In this document: one piece after another, positions 10,216 to 20,667 of the stretch
Position numbering within the stretch: the first letter of the stretch is position 1
Layout of the letters: each line of letters begins with the position of its first letter
NCBI GenBank assembly: GCA_009702755.1
Contig: WLHL01000001.1
Location: 1-64,000 of the forward strand
Source of the DNA: Actinomycetota bacterium
GTDB lineage: Bacteria > Actinomycetota > Acidimicrobiia > Acidimicrobiales > Ilumatobacteraceae
Reading direction: 5' to 3'
DNA length: 64,000 nt
Translations under genes and position numbers: made by a program
Notes under the pieces: model-generated
What the model saw: the letters and a program-made list of their open reading frames with translations, nothing else
The model's database searches: none
What the model was told of the DNA's origin: nothing

Positions 10216-11601
10216 ATGAAAATACGGATCGCAACGGCGACTGCTCTTGGATGTGCACTTCTTTATTTCTTCGCTTCAACGAGTGCAGTGGTGGTGTCGG
10301 CAGACACGGTCCCTGTTTCCTCAAGCTCCGTTTCTTCGATGCCTAGTGCAACTTCAACAACTAGCACGAGCCTTCCAGCTGTTATGCCAGCAGCTCATTC
10401 GTTTGGTCCAAACTCTTTCCTGACGATTAGTGATGTTCCCCGTCAGTGGAACAATTGGTTGGCATGTCAATACGAAACACAAACCTATTGTTATGAACCT
10501 CTGAAGATTATTGATTCAAGTGGCAATGAGCAGCCAGCCCAAGGGTCGTTGATTCCAAATACGAATTGCCATGGCAATGGTTCTCCTTCCAGCTACAACC
10601 CAGAAGTCATTAATCCATTGTGCGATCTAACTGGGGCTCATTGGATGGAAGTTGGCGTAGGAGGAGCATTTACGAAAACTGATCTCGCAAATACGTATCG
10701 TTGGAAGTTAAGAACTGGAAAGATCGAACCTAGTGTGTTGATGTTGGGTGACACGCAACAGACTGTGGTTGGCGGTGACGCCACCACAGGATGGACCCTT
10801 GAGATTTGGGCAAAACCTGCGGTAAAGGCCTACTTGGAGGGCTGTTACTCGGCTTCCACTTGTCCGAAGACTTCAGTTGCACGAAGCTCTGAGATTGCGT
10901 TAGCTGGGTATTGCAGAATGCTGAGCATTGATTCATATTCCCAATCTGGTGTTTCGGTGTCAACTGTCGAACTACGCAGTGCACTGCGGGGAACCTTCAT
11001 TGCAACAAATGGAATATCTCAAAGTTGGAAATTCTCATTAGATACTTTCTTTGTAACTGCAGTGTCCCCGCATTTTCTTCCGCCAGATTCAAGTGGAAAA
11101 TCAGAGATCACGCCGGGCTTTGTGCGCGTGTTTTTACCAAAGGCCTACATCATCCTAGATCGTGGGTACAAGAGCCTGTCGCTTGTCACCCCTGAAAGGG
11201 TGAAGCTGACAGTGTCTGGTGAAAATGCGACCGCAAAGGTGACTCCGACGGATCATGGGATTCTGGTTGACACCGGTGTCACTCATTTCTCCGCTCCTAA
11301 TCCAGAAATGATGGTCCTTAAGGCTGATGATTCTTTAACTGCAGTTCCACCAGCTTCTGTTGTGCCATCAGCAAAGCCGACTCTTGCAACATTGAAAAAA
11401 GGAAAGTCGAAGACACTGAGCTCGATTGCAAAGCCGAAGGCTTCTCAAAGACCGAAGTGGACTGCGTCGGGTGCCTGCAGAATCTCGGGTACTCGGGTCG
11501 TGGCATCAAAGAAGTCCGGCACATGCAAAGTGACAGTCAGAGTCTTGAACACAAAGAAGAAATATGTTGTTCTGAAGACTGTGTCGTACAAAGTCTCTTG
11601 A
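10216..11601 (+). CDS. Secreted protein of unknown function
   Basis: 461 residues with a signal peptide (MKIRIATATALGCALLYFFASTSAVVVSA) and a Ser/Thr-rich linker to about residue 60. The central domain contains several Cys pairs (LACQYETQTYCYEP, CYSASTCPK) and WNNWLACQYE. The C-terminus is basic (TLKKGKSKTLSSIAKPKASQ) and ends with GACRISGTRVVASKKSGTCKVTVRV, resembling a short Ig-like module often found at the end of secreted proteins in this group. No sorting motif or lipobox was found, so it is probably released or held by its basic tail. No enzyme motif was recognised. Its neighbour PAC2 is convergent, 4 bp away. Confidence 0.75.
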   Translation: MKIRIATATALGCALLYFFASTSAVVVSADTVPVSSSSVSSMPSATSTTSTSLPAVMPAAHSFGPNSFLTISDVPRQWNNWLACQYETQTYCYEPLKIIDSSGNEQPAQGSLIPNTNCHGNGSPSSYNPEVINPLCDLTGAHWMEVGVGGAFTKTDLANTYRWKLRTGKIEPSVLMLGDTQQTVVGGDATTGWTLEIWAKPAVKAYLEGCYSASTCPKTSVARSSEIALAGYCRMLSIDSYSQSGVSVSTVELRSALRGTFIATNGISQSWKFSLDTFFVTAVSPHFLPPDSSGKSEITPGFVRVFLPKAYIILDRGYKSLSLVTPERVKLTVSGENATAKVTPTDHGILVDTGVTHFSAPNPEMMVLKADDSLTAVPPASVVPSAKPTLATLKKGKSKTLSSIAKPKASQRPKWTASGACRISGTRVVASKKSGTCKVTVRVLNTKKKYVVLKTVSYKVS

Positions 11602-11605
11602 CGAG

Positions 11606-12484
11606 TTATTCGTCGTCGGATTGATTACGCAGGAACTCTTCTAGTTCTGCAGCTAAGTCATCGCCGGTGGGCATGTTCTTTTCGACAAGTTGATCGTGGC
11701 GATGCTCAAGCATTTGCACATACGCAGACGCCTGCGGGTCACCCTCAACAGCAGCATCGTGCAGTTCTTGCCAACGGCTAATCTCCTGTTGCAGGTTCGC
11801 ATGATCAGTGGGAATGCCCAATACGTGCTGTAAGTGTTGCAATAACGCCGCGGCGCTCTTCGGATGTTGTGCATGCATCAGGTAATGCGGAACGCCGACG
11901 CGCAAACTGATGTTGGGAATCTTCGCCTGATCAAGTGCGTCGAGGAGTACGCCGGCAACACCGGTAGGGCCTTGATATTGCGGACGGCTGAGCCCCAGTC
12001 GCGATGCCAAATCTGAGTTCGTTGTGCTGCCCACAACGAAAGGAACACGTGAGTGCGGCACTTGCTCTGCAGCAGCACCGAGGCTGATCACCAATGTGCA
12101 ACCAAGGCCCTTGGCAACTTCCACAACGGACTGAGTAAAGACAGCCCAGGAAACATGTGGTTCCACGCCGTTCAGCACCACCATGTCGCGCGCACCCTCG
12201 GGGTAACGAATAACGGTGAACTCGTTTTCTGGCCAACGAATCTGGCGGTCACCATCAGTATCGGTGAATACCTCGGGGCGTTCTTGCGTGAAGTCAAAGA
12301 ACGGGTCGGGGTCGATATCGGCAACAACTGCGAAATCGCGTTCCTTCAACATCCAATCAAGTGCCGATGTTGCAACACCACCGATGTCGAAGAGGCCACG
12401 CAGTGCCACCAACATCACAGGGTTGCGCAATGGCTCAATGTCATCCCAATAGGTTTCGAGGACTTCTTCGACTGACAGAGGCAT
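11606..12484 (-). CDS. PAC2 family protein
   Basis: 292 residues. The N-terminal half has LRNPVMLVALRGLFDIGGVATSALDWM and later VLNGVEPHVSWAVFTQSVVEVAKGLGCTLVISLGAAAEQVPHSRVPFVVG, which fit the PAC2 (proteasome assembly chaperone 2-like) fold. The C-terminal part is helical and acidic. In actinobacteria these proteins are widespread and not firmly characterised; a link to the proteasome is suggested only by family name. A TAGATT box 8 nt before the ATG lies at the 3' end of serC, so it may have its own promoter although it sits 11 bp downstream of serC. Confidence 0.8.
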   Translation of the reverse strand: MPLSVEEVLETYWDDIEPLRNPVMLVALRGLFDIGGVATSALDWMLKERDFAVVADIDPDPFFDFTQERPEVFTDTDGDRQIRWPENEFTVIRYPEGARDMVVLNGVEPHVSWAVFTQSVVEVAKGLGCTLVISLGAAAEQVPHSRVPFVVGSTTNSDLASRLGLSRPQYQGPTGVAGVLLDALDQAKIPNISLRVGVPHYLMHAQHPKSAAALLQHLQHVLGIPTDHANLQQEISRWQELHDAAVEGDPQASAYVQMLEHRHDQLVEKNMPTGDDLAAELEEFLRNQSDDE

Positions 12485-12495
12485 TGCGTAACAAT

Positions 12496-13635
<1,140 letters not shown>

Positions 13636-13641
13636 TCATTT

Positions 13642-14850
13642 ATGCCTGGTCCAACAGAATTGCGACGTATTTCCGCCCGCCTCGGCGCTATTGCCGAGTC
13701 CGCCACCCTTGCGGTGGACGCTAAGGCCAAGGCCCTGAAGGCCAAGGGCGAAAACGTCATCGGTTTCGGTGCAGGCGAGCCCGACTTCCCAACCCCGGCT
13801 CACATCGTGGAAGCAGCCATCAAGGCGTGCTCCGAGGTGAAGAACCATCGCTACACACCCGCTGCTGGTTTGCCAGAGCTTCGTGAAGCCATCGCAGTCA
13901 AGACAATGCGCGATAGCGGCTTTGCATGCACCGCAGACCAGGTGCTCGTCACCAACGGTGGGAAGCATGCAGTGTTCACAGCGTTCGCAGCATTGTGCGA
14001 TGAAGGTGACGAAATCATTTGTCCCGCTCCGTTCTGGACGACATACCCCGAAGCAATCTCACTTGCTGGCGGCGTTGCAAAGGTCATCGACACTGAGGAA
14101 GCAAATGGCTTCCGCGTCACCGTTGCACAACTTGATGCAGCACTCACACCAAAGACAAAGGCATTGCTTTTCGTTTCGCCCGACAATCCATCTGGTTCTG
14201 TGTATCCAGAATCAGAAGTGCGTGCCATTGGCGAATGGGCAGTGAAGAACAAGGTGTGGGTCATCACCGATGAGATCTATGAGCACCTCACGTATGGTGA
14301 CAACAAGTTTGTATCAATGCCCACAGTTGTCCCGGAACTCGCCGAGCAGTGCATCATCCTCAATGGTGTTGCAAAAACATATGCAATGACAGGCTGGCGT
14401 GTTGGCTGGATGATCGGTCCTAAGGACATCATCAAGGCCAGTATTAACTTCCAGTCACATGCAACATCGAACGTGTCGAACGTTGCGCAGATGGCTGCAC
14501 TCGCAGCTGTTAGCGGTGACCTCTCTGCGGTGTACATGATGCGCGAAGCGTTTGAACGCCGCGGAAAATTGATGCATAAGATGCTCACCAGCATTCCTGG
14601 CGTGACATGTATGGAGCCACAGGGTGCGTTCTATTGCTATCCAAACTTCTCTGCACTGTTGAATCGCGACATCCGTGGCAAGAAAGCCACCACCACATTG
14701 GAACTCGCCGATCTCATTCTCAATGAGGTGCAGGTCGCGGTTGTTCCCGGTGAAGCTTTTGGTACCCCAGGCTTTATGCGATTCTCCTTCGCTCTCAGCG
14801 ATGAAGACTTGGTCGATGGCGTCCAGCGCATCATCGACCTCGTGAAGTAA
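13642..14850 (+). CDS. aspC: Aspartate-type aminotransferase (class I PLP)
   Basis: 402 residues from the ATG at 13642. The ORF-track start at 13219 would run through the divergent serC gene and is rejected. The N-terminus [48 protein letters not shown] is characteristic of the bacterial aspartate aminotransferase Ib subgroup. The PLP lysine is in [16 protein letters not shown] and the substrate-binding Arg lies near [10 protein letters not shown]. It exchanges amino groups between aspartate and 2-oxoglutarate. No ribosome binding site is visible; CATCCT ends 7 nt before the ATG, a weak leaderless -10. The symbol is a family-level guess (aspC/aatA). Confidence 0.9.
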   Translation: MPGPTELRRISARLGAIAESATLAVDAKAKALKAKGENVIGFGAGEPDFPTPAHIVEAAIKACSEVKNHRYTPAAGLPELREAIAVKTMRDSGFACTADQVLVTNGGKHAVFTAFAALCDEGDEIICPAPFWTTYPEAISLAGGVAKVIDTEEANGFRVTVAQLDAALTPKTKALLFVSPDNPSGSVYPESEVRAIGEWAVKNKVWVITDEIYEHLTYGDNKFVSMPTVVPELAEQCIILNGVAKTYAMTGWRVGWMIGPKDIIKASINFQSHATSNVSNVAQMAALAAVSGDLSAVYMMREAFERRGKLMHKMLTSIPGVTCMEPQGAFYCYPNFSALLNRDIRGKKATTTLELADLILNEVQVAVVPGEAFGTPGFMRFSFALSDEDLVDGVQRIIDLVK

Positions 14851-14909
14851 CCGATTTTTTCCAGTAATCGTCATTCATAGAGTCTGTTTTTCTACGGACT
14901 CTCTCGGAA

Positions 14910-15062
14910 GTGCTACGGTCATATCTGCATCCCAATAGGGGTGTTGCGCAAGCAACAGCGAAGTCCGGTGAGATTCCGGCACTGTCCCGCAACGGTGGTT
15001 CAGACAGAGGCAACTCTGCACTGACAAGTCCGGTCGCCTGAGCTTGCGTGCGAAAAACCAGT
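14910..15062 (+). promoter_or_regulatory. Cobalamin riboswitch
   Basis: The leader contains AGTCCGGTGAGATTCCGGCAC, then TGTCCCGCAACGGT, and ends with a B12-box-like AAGTCCGGTCGCCTGAGC. This order is that of cobalamin riboswitches in actinobacteria. A short hairpin, CCGGC-GTGA-GCCGG, follows between the aptamer and the ribosome binding site of btuF and may be part of the expression platform. The genes downstream encode a B12-type ABC importer, which fits. Outer boundaries are approximate. Confidence 0.9.
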
Positions 15063-15156
15063 CCTCGAAGGAAGGGCGGTCCGCGGAGGCAACCGGCGTG
15101 AGCCGGATTCTGTGACCCAACCTTCTTTCTCCAGACTTACTTGGAGGAAGATCCAC

Positions 15157-16065
15157 ATGAAATACAAAGTCCCATTCAGGAGGCGAGCAATCACTGCGAT
15201 TGTGGCCTCCGTTTTTATTCTCGGCGCATGCGGCGGGCAAGGCAGTGAAACTGCCGACACCACGTCGCCTGAACAGTCGTTGAAGATTGTCAGCTTGTCA
15301 CCGACAGCAACCGAAATGCTCTACGCCATTGGCGCAGGTAATCAGGTTGTAGCTGTTGACAACTTGAGTACTTTTCCAGCGGAAGTAGAACCCAAAGTCA
15401 CGAAGATTTCTGCGTATGAGCCCAGTGCAGAAGCAATTCTTGCGTATGAGCCAGACGTTGTTCTGATCTCGAATGACATGAACAAGATCACGGAGCAGCT
15501 CACGTCGGCTGACCCGGACATCAAGGTGTGGACAGGTGCAGCGGCAGCATCACTTGACGATGTGTATTCACAGATCAACGAGTTGGGTGCACTGACTGGC
15601 CGTGTTGATAACGCCAAAGAAGTTGTGTCATCGATGAAAGCGCGGATTGATGCAGCGATTCCAAAAAGTGGATGGGGAATTGTTTATCCCGTTTATTACG
15701 AATTAGACAACACCTTTTACAGTGTTACTTCGAACACTTTCGTCGGTTCATTGTTAAGTGAATTAGGAATGAAAAGCATTGCTGATGGGGCGGAAGAAGG
15801 AAACGATTATCCGCAGTTGAATGCAGAAGCAATCGTGAAGGCGAATCCCGCCATCATCTTCCTTGCTGATACGAAGTGTTGTCAACAAACTGCCGCCACT
15901 GTTGCGGCACGCGCTGGGTGGTCTGGCATTGATGCAGTTGTGAATCAGAATGTTGTTGAACTTGATGACGACATTGCATCCCGTTGGGGACCACGCATCG
16001 TTGATCTCATTGAGCAATTCGCTAAGGCGTACTCCTCGGTGATGGAAAAAGCGGCTGGAAAGTAA
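15157..16065 (+). CDS. btuF: Cobalamin ABC transporter substrate-binding lipoprotein
   Basis: 302 residues from the ATG at 15157, preceded by TTGGAGG. The ORF-track start lies inside the riboswitch leader and is rejected. A lipoprotein signal with lipobox FILGACGG is followed by the periplasmic-binding fold of the BtuF/FhuD type: RIVSLSPTATEMLYAIGAGNQVVAVDNLSTFP, YEPDVVLISND and WGPRIVDLIEQFAKAY. It would capture cobalamin or a corrinoid outside the membrane and pass it to BtuC. The upstream riboswitch is what points to B12 rather than ferric siderophores. Confidence 0.9.
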   Translation: MKYKVPFRRRAITAIVASVFILGACGGQGSETADTTSPEQSLKIVSLSPTATEMLYAIGAGNQVVAVDNLSTFPAEVEPKVTKISAYEPSAEAILAYEPDVVLISNDMNKITEQLTSADPDIKVWTGAAAASLDDVYSQINELGALTGRVDNAKEVVSSMKARIDAAIPKSGWGIVYPVYYELDNTFYSVTSNTFVGSLLSELGMKSIADGAEEGNDYPQLNAEAIVKANPAIIFLADTKCCQQTAATVAARAGWSGIDAVVNQNVVELDDDIASRWGPRIVDLIEQFAKAYSSVMEKAAGK

Positions 16066-16077
16066 CTCGTCCTATTT

Positions 16078-17142
16078 ATGTCGTCGTCCATCACAGCAAC
16101 ACAGAGCACCGTCCACGGTGCGAGTCGGTGGTTGATCCCCGCCTCGGTCGTGGCGTTGTTTCTGGCTGTGTTGGGCGGCGTCATGATTGGGCCAGCTGGC
16201 CCGACATGGTGGCGAGTCCCCTTAGAGCTTCTCAACCGTCTCCCGCTTATCTCCATTGACAGCGGGATGACGTCGATGGAGTGGGCAATCATCTGGCAGA
16301 TTCGTGCACCACGCGTTGTTCTGGCTGCGATTGTCGGTTCCACCTTGTCGATTGCAGGCGCTAGTTATCAGGGCGTCTTTCGCAATCCGTTAGTCGACCC
16401 ATATTTGTTGGGCGTAGCTGCCGGTGCGGGGCTTGGCGCCACCATCGTCATCACGGTGAATCGCAGCGGCTCAAGCGATTGGATTATTGACCCGTTGCCT
16501 CTTGCTGCATTCCTCGGTGGTCTTCTCGCGGTGCTGGCAACGTATCTCGTTGGTTCATCTGTCAAGAACGATCGCAGTTCCATCAGCCTCGTTCTCGCTG
16601 GTGTGGCAGTCACGTCGTTAGCCACGGCGATGCAAACGTTCTTGTTGCAGCGCAACTCCGACGTTGTGCGTCAGGTGTACTCCTGGATCCTTGGTCGTCT
16701 CTCTACAGCAACATGGAGCGATGTTCGTCTCGTGATTCCATACGTATTGGTCTCAACAGTGGCGTTGCTCATGCATCGTCGTTTGCTTGATGTGTTGCGC
16801 GTGGGCGATGAAGAGGCAACAGCACTCGGTGTTGATGTGTCGCGTGTTCGACTCATTGTTGTAATCTCGGCAACTCTGGGTACCGCAGCAGTGGTCGCTG
16901 TGAGCGGTCTCATTGGTTTCGTCGGCATCATTGTTCCCCATGCCATCCGTTTAGTGGTTGGTAGCTCATATCGCATCGTGCTGCCAATGTCGTTGCTGCT
17001 TGGTGCTGTATTTCTCATTGTCGCCGATATTCCCGGACGCATTCTTGATAACCCCGCAGAAACACCCATTGGGGTCGTGACTGCTTTCTTGGGTGCACCA
17101 TTCTTTCTTCTCATTCTTCGAACAAGGCAGGCTCAGCGATGA
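16078..17142 (+). CDS. btuC: Cobalamin ABC transporter permease
   Basis: 354 residues with about ten membrane segments of the FecCD/BtuC family. Landmarks are IRAPRVVLAAIVGSTLSIAGASYQGVFRNPLVDPYLLGVAAGAGLGA near the N-terminus, LGVDVSRVRLIVVISATLGTAAVVAVSGLIGFVGIIVPHAIRLVVG (including the cytoplasmic coupling segment) and a C-terminal PIGVVTAFLGAPFFLLIL. It starts 12 bp after btuF and overlaps btuD by 4 bp, forming a B12 importer operon. Confidence 0.95.
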   Translation: MSSSITATQSTVHGASRWLIPASVVALFLAVLGGVMIGPAGPTWWRVPLELLNRLPLISIDSGMTSMEWAIIWQIRAPRVVLAAIVGSTLSIAGASYQGVFRNPLVDPYLLGVAAGAGLGATIVITVNRSGSSDWIIDPLPLAAFLGGLLAVLATYLVGSSVKNDRSSISLVLAGVAVTSLATAMQTFLLQRNSDVVRQVYSWILGRLSTATWSDVRLVIPYVLVSTVALLMHRRLLDVLRVGDEEATALGVDVSRVRLIVVISATLGTAAVVAVSGLIGFVGIIVPHAIRLVVGSSYRIVLPMSLLLGAVFLIVADIPGRILDNPAETPIGVVTAFLGAPFFLLILRTRQAQR

Positions 17143-17921
17143 CATCGCTCGCATTTGAAAACGTCAGCGTGCAATATGACGGCCGCACTGCGGTGCATGG
17201 CTTTACCGACACCATCAAGCCCGGTGAATGGTTGTGCATTATTGGTCCAAACGGCGCCGGCAAGTCATCGTTGTTGCGTGCCATTACCGGTGTGACACCG
17301 CATGGTGGCCGCATCTTGGTGGATGGCTCGCCACTCACTGCACGCTCATCGCGTCGTCGCGCACAACTGATTGCCTATGTTCCACAGTCTCCGGTGTTGC
17401 CATCAGGCATGACCGGTGCTGAGTATGTACTTTTGGGTCGCAACCCGTTTGTGACTCACTTTGGTCAGGAATCAGCACTTGATCACAGCATGGTGAACGA
17501 TGTGATCTCTCGCCTTGATCTTGCGGATCTTGCGCAGCGAGATGTGGACACGCTCTCTGGTGGCGAACGCCAGCGTTTAGTGATTGCACGTGCCATTGCT
17601 CAAGAAGCACCCATCTTGTTGCTCGATGAACCAACGAGTGCACTCGACATCGGGCATCAACAACAAGCGTTAGAACTTGTTGACAAACTGCGTCGTGAGC
17701 ACGGCCTCACCGTGGTGTCGGCGATGCATGACCTCACACTTGCAGGCATCTATTCCGACCGTCTCGCCTTAATGCATGCAGGGCATCGTGTGGCGCACGG
17801 ACCTGCAGAAGATGTTCTGCGCGCAGAGACACTTGGAGAGTTCTACGGAGTCTCAGTACGGGTGCATCGCGAGGATGACGGCACCATCGTTGTAGTGCCA
17901 AACCGAACCTCGCTTCGCTAG
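17139..17921 (+). CDS. btuD: Cobalamin ABC transporter ATP-binding protein
   Basis: 260 residues. Walker A is GPNGAGKSS (residues 36-44), the signature is LSGGERQR, Walker B is ILLLDEP and the switch His lies in SAMHDLTLAG. The sequence is of the FecE/BtuD type. It energises BtuC. The ATG overlaps the btuC stop by 4 bp. No terminator was seen after it; the next gene follows 33 bp later with a separate leaderless -10. Confidence 0.95.
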   Translation: MTSLAFENVSVQYDGRTAVHGFTDTIKPGEWLCIIGPNGAGKSSLLRAITGVTPHGGRILVDGSPLTARSSRRRAQLIAYVPQSPVLPSGMTGAEYVLLGRNPFVTHFGQESALDHSMVNDVISRLDLADLAQRDVDTLSGGERQRLVIARAIAQEAPILLLDEPTSALDIGHQQQALELVDKLRREHGLTVVSAMHDLTLAGIYSDRLALMHAGHRVAHGPAEDVLRAETLGEFYGVSVRVHREDDGTIVVVPNRTSLR

Positions 17922-17942
17922 CGAGTTGAATTCGCCTGCGAG

Positions 17943-17948
17943 TACCGT
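17943..17948 (+). promoter_or_regulatory. -10 box of the mycothiol-family gene (leaderless type)
   Basis: TACCGT ends 6 nt before the ATG at 17955. The intervening GGGGGA could also act as a weak ribosome binding site. Confidence 0.4.
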
Positions 17949-17954
17949 GGGGGA

Positions 17955-18620
17955 ATGGCACGCCCCCTTGACGCCCGACTTCTCGACGCTTGCGTTGAGG
18001 GATGTGCTGCCACTCATCAGCTTCTTCTAGAGACTGTCGACGCCATCAGTCCTGACGCCTTTGCAGAGCCTTCTCGACTGCCTGGGTGGACTCGCGGCAC
18101 GATTGTGGGGCACCTAGCCCTCAATGCACAGAGCCATGTTGAGCTGTTGGCGGCGGCCGCTCGGGGGGAGTCCGCTCGGCAGTATGGCGGTGGGCCAGAG
18201 GTTCGCTCTGCTGCGATCGCGGAAGCGTCGTTGTGGGCCCCTGAGAAGGCTGTGAAGGAACTTCGCAAGGCCATCTACAGCCTGGAAGGCGCATGGGCTG
18301 GCTCAACATATGACACATGGCAGGGAACTGGGACGGCTTCTTCGGGGTCTGTTATCTCAATGCATGAACTTCCTTTTCTTCGCTGGCGTGAATGCGTCCT
18401 TCATCTCACCGATCTCGATGTCGGCATTGAGTACGACCAATGGCCTTCGCATTACGTGCGGTTGGAATTGGATCGCCAGAAGATGGCATGGGCCGCAAGC
18501 CACGCCATGGGACTCACGCAACTTCCGCAAGCGGCAATGAAGTTGGATGAGAAGCATCGTCTTGCATGGTTGTTGCAGCGTGCAGAGGTCGATGGACTTC
18601 CTCAAGGCCTTGGGTTGTAA
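17955..18620 (+). CDS. Maleylpyruvate isomerase family mycothiol-dependent enzyme
   Basis: 221 residues. The N-terminus LDACVEGCAATHQLLLETVDAISPDAFAEPSRLPGWTRGTIVGHLALNAQSHVELLAA is the mycothiol-dependent maleylpyruvate isomerase/DinB-fold opening. The metal ligands appear to be the His of VGHLALN and the Glu-x3-His of WRECVLHLTDLDVG. The C-terminal domain is short. The family name suggests mycothiol-dependent isomerisation or conjugation, but the substrate cannot be read. It overlaps the copCD gene by 1 bp (TAATG). Confidence 0.85.
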   Translation: MARPLDARLLDACVEGCAATHQLLLETVDAISPDAFAEPSRLPGWTRGTIVGHLALNAQSHVELLAAAARGESARQYGGGPEVRSAAIAEASLWAPEKAVKELRKAIYSLEGAWAGSTYDTWQGTGTASSGSVISMHELPFLRWRECVLHLTDLDVGIEYDQWPSHYVRLELDRQKMAWAASHAMGLTQLPQAAMKLDEKHRLAWLLQRAEVDGLPQGLGL

Positions 18621-20221
18621 TGCGCCGTCGAATGTTTGCAGCCGCGGTTGGCATCGTTGCGCTTGTGTCCTTTGCGACTCCCAGCGTTGTCTCTGCACAC
18701 GCAATTCTTGATTCATCGAGCCCCGTTGCATCGTCGGTGATCATGCAGTCTCCGGAAGAAGTTCGTTTGGATTTCAACGAAGCGATTGAATCCACCCTGC
18801 TAAATGTCCGGCTCTTTGACGCGGAACAAAAAGAAGTGGCGATTGAGCGTGCTGAATTGCTCGCGGTTGATCCGTCAGTCGTTGTCGCGCCACTTCCAGA
18901 TCTCTCAAACGGCGTGTATGTCGTTGTGTGGCAGGTCGTGAGTTCTGATGGCCACCCCGTGTCGGGTGCGTTTCCATTTGAGGTGGGTGAGCAGTCATCA
19001 GGAACAAGTGAAGATGTTCTTGAAAAGATTCTGAACAGCATCAACACGGAGTCACCGTTGGGCACTCCTCTTGCCATCGCACGATTTGTTTCATTTCTCT
19101 CGTCGATTGTCTTACTGGGAACTGTGGTTTTGACATGGGGATCATCACTGATTGTCGCGCCGAGAGCACGCAGGTTGATGCGTTCGTCCGTGGTGGGGCT
19201 TGCAGTGGGCTCAGTCGCCGTGTTGCTCCTGCAGGGTCCATATGCATCAAGCAGAGGATGGGGAGCAATCTTTGATACTCAATTGATCAGTGAGGTGATG
19301 TCCACGCGCCTCGGAATCGCAATGCTGATACGTCTCGCATTGGTTCTGTTGTGGGGCGTTGTTTGTGTGGCGGTCGCGCACGCTGCCACCTCCTGGTGGA
19401 AGAATCTTGCGTTCCTGGCCGCTGTCGGCACTATTGCGACCTTCTCGATGAGTGGGCATCCCAGCGCCGCCTCGCTTGCGCCACTGTTCATGCTGGTTGA
19501 TGCCGTGCACGTTGGTGCAGTTTCTGCATGGGCAGGCGGGCTCATCGCGCTTACTGTGTTGCGCCGTGAAGAGGGAGCAGACGCAGCTCGCTTCTCTCGC
19601 ATTGCAACATGGACAATGCCGCTCGCAGCGGTGACGGGTGTCGTGCAAGGTCTGCATCTACTTGATGGTCTCGGTTCCCTCACGAGTTCCACCTATGGAA
19701 AATATCTTCTCCTCAAAATTGTCGTCGTCGTTGGTGCTGTCATTCTTGGTGCACGCGCTCGGAGAGAACTTGTTCATTCCGACTCTCCAGGATTTGGAAA
19801 GACAATCCGAGTGGAAGCAACACTCATGGTTGCGGTTCTTGCCGTCACCGCGATGTTGGTGGGTACATCTCCGCAGGACACTGGTCCTTCATCGTCTCAA
19901 GTCTTTAGCGCGACACAGATTCGCTCTGGCATTGTCGCCGATCTCTCCGTGTTCCCCACACGAGTGGGAACTGCCGAGGTGCATGTGGTGCTCACGCCGC
20001 CAGGTGGAGCATTGAAGCCAGTCACGAATGTCTCCGTGTCGCTGGCCCTGCCGTCACGTCAGATTCCGCCTATTCCCGTGAAGATGTATGAGTTGGGCCC
20101 GAATCACTGGACAGGTGTTGTCAGCATTCCGTATTCGGGCAACTGGTCATTCGAAACCCGCGTACAGCCAACGGAGAATTCAACACTGTTGTACACCGAT
20201 TCTTTTGACGTGGCTGACTAG
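18620..20221 (+). CDS. CopC-CopD fusion copper protein
   Basis: 533 residues from the ATG at 18620, sharing one base with the previous stop. A signal peptide is followed by the CopC domain, beginning at the mature N-terminal copper ligand (SAHAILDSSSPVASS) and containing SSDGHPVSGAFPFEVG with its conserved Asp and His. A membrane domain of about eight segments follows (CopD), with SGHPSAASLAPLFMLVDAVHVGAVSAWAGGL, a typical CopD His motif. A C-terminal outer domain (from about residue 430) resembles the YtkA-like tail of YcnJ-type proteins. The inferred role is copper binding outside and uptake across the membrane. Confidence 0.88.
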   Translation: MRRRMFAAAVGIVALVSFATPSVVSAHAILDSSSPVASSVIMQSPEEVRLDFNEAIESTLLNVRLFDAEQKEVAIERAELLAVDPSVVVAPLPDLSNGVYVVVWQVVSSDGHPVSGAFPFEVGEQSSGTSEDVLEKILNSINTESPLGTPLAIARFVSFLSSIVLLGTVVLTWGSSLIVAPRARRLMRSSVVGLAVGSVAVLLLQGPYASSRGWGAIFDTQLISEVMSTRLGIAMLIRLALVLLWGVVCVAVAHAATSWWKNLAFLAAVGTIATFSMSGHPSAASLAPLFMLVDAVHVGAVSAWAGGLIALTVLRREEGADAARFSRIATWTMPLAAVTGVVQGLHLLDGLGSLTSSTYGKYLLLKIVVVVGAVILGARARRELVHSDSPGFGKTIRVEATLMVAVLAVTAMLVGTSPQDTGPSSSQVFSATQIRSGIVADLSVFPTRVGTAEVHVVLTPPGGALKPVTNVSVSLALPSRQIPPIPVKMYELGPNHWTGVVSIPYSGNWSFETRVQPTENSTLLYTDSFDVAD

Positions 20222-20230
20222 CGAATTGGC

Positions 20231-20665
20231 TTACAGTCGTCGCACCACGATGTGGTGAGGCATGTCGGTCGGTTCATCAATGAATCCGTCACCTACCGTC
20301 TGGAAGCCACACTTCTCGTAGAAACCAAGTGCTGAATCGCGTGCACGGGCCCACACGATTTCGGCGTTTCGTTCTGCAGCTAACGCAACACCGGCCCGAA
20401 TCAGTTGTGCGCCGTAACCACCCGATTGTAATGAAGTATCAACGGCCATGCCTTTGAGTTGCATGGCGGCGACTCCTGGAGCTTCGGGGCATTCCTTGAT
20501 GAACCATGTTGATGTTGCGATGACATCACCGGACTGCACAATGCCAAAGTGCACAACATCGGGGTATTCATCCTCGGGATAGTGCGCATCAGTTGCAGGC
20601 GTTCCTTGTCGAAGCACCCGAACACGCAAAGACATGATCTCGTCAATCGTAAGTTGCTGCACCAT
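20231..20665 (-). CDS. GNAT family N-acetyltransferase
   Basis: 144 residues. The acetyl-CoA loop is QLKGMAVDTSLQSGGYGAQLIRAG, followed by ARARDSALGFYEKCGFQTVGDGFID, the standard GNAT motif A and B layout. The N-terminus LRVRVLRQGTPATDAHYPEDE is of the ElaA-like or general GNAT type. The substrate is unknown. It begins 2 bp after the stop of the upstream oxidoreductase gene on the same strand. Confidence 0.85.
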   Translation of the reverse strand: MVQQLTIDEIMSLRVRVLRQGTPATDAHYPEDEYPDVVHFGIVQSGDVIATSTWFIKECPEAPGVAAMQLKGMAVDTSLQSGGYGAQLIRAGVALAAERNAEIVWARARDSALGFYEKCGFQTVGDGFIDEPTDMPHHIVVRRL

Positions 20666-20667
20666 TG

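Noticed and set aside
14875-15263. Minus-strand ORFs across the region before btuF
   Set aside because: They run through the cobalamin riboswitch, whose structure explains the sequence.
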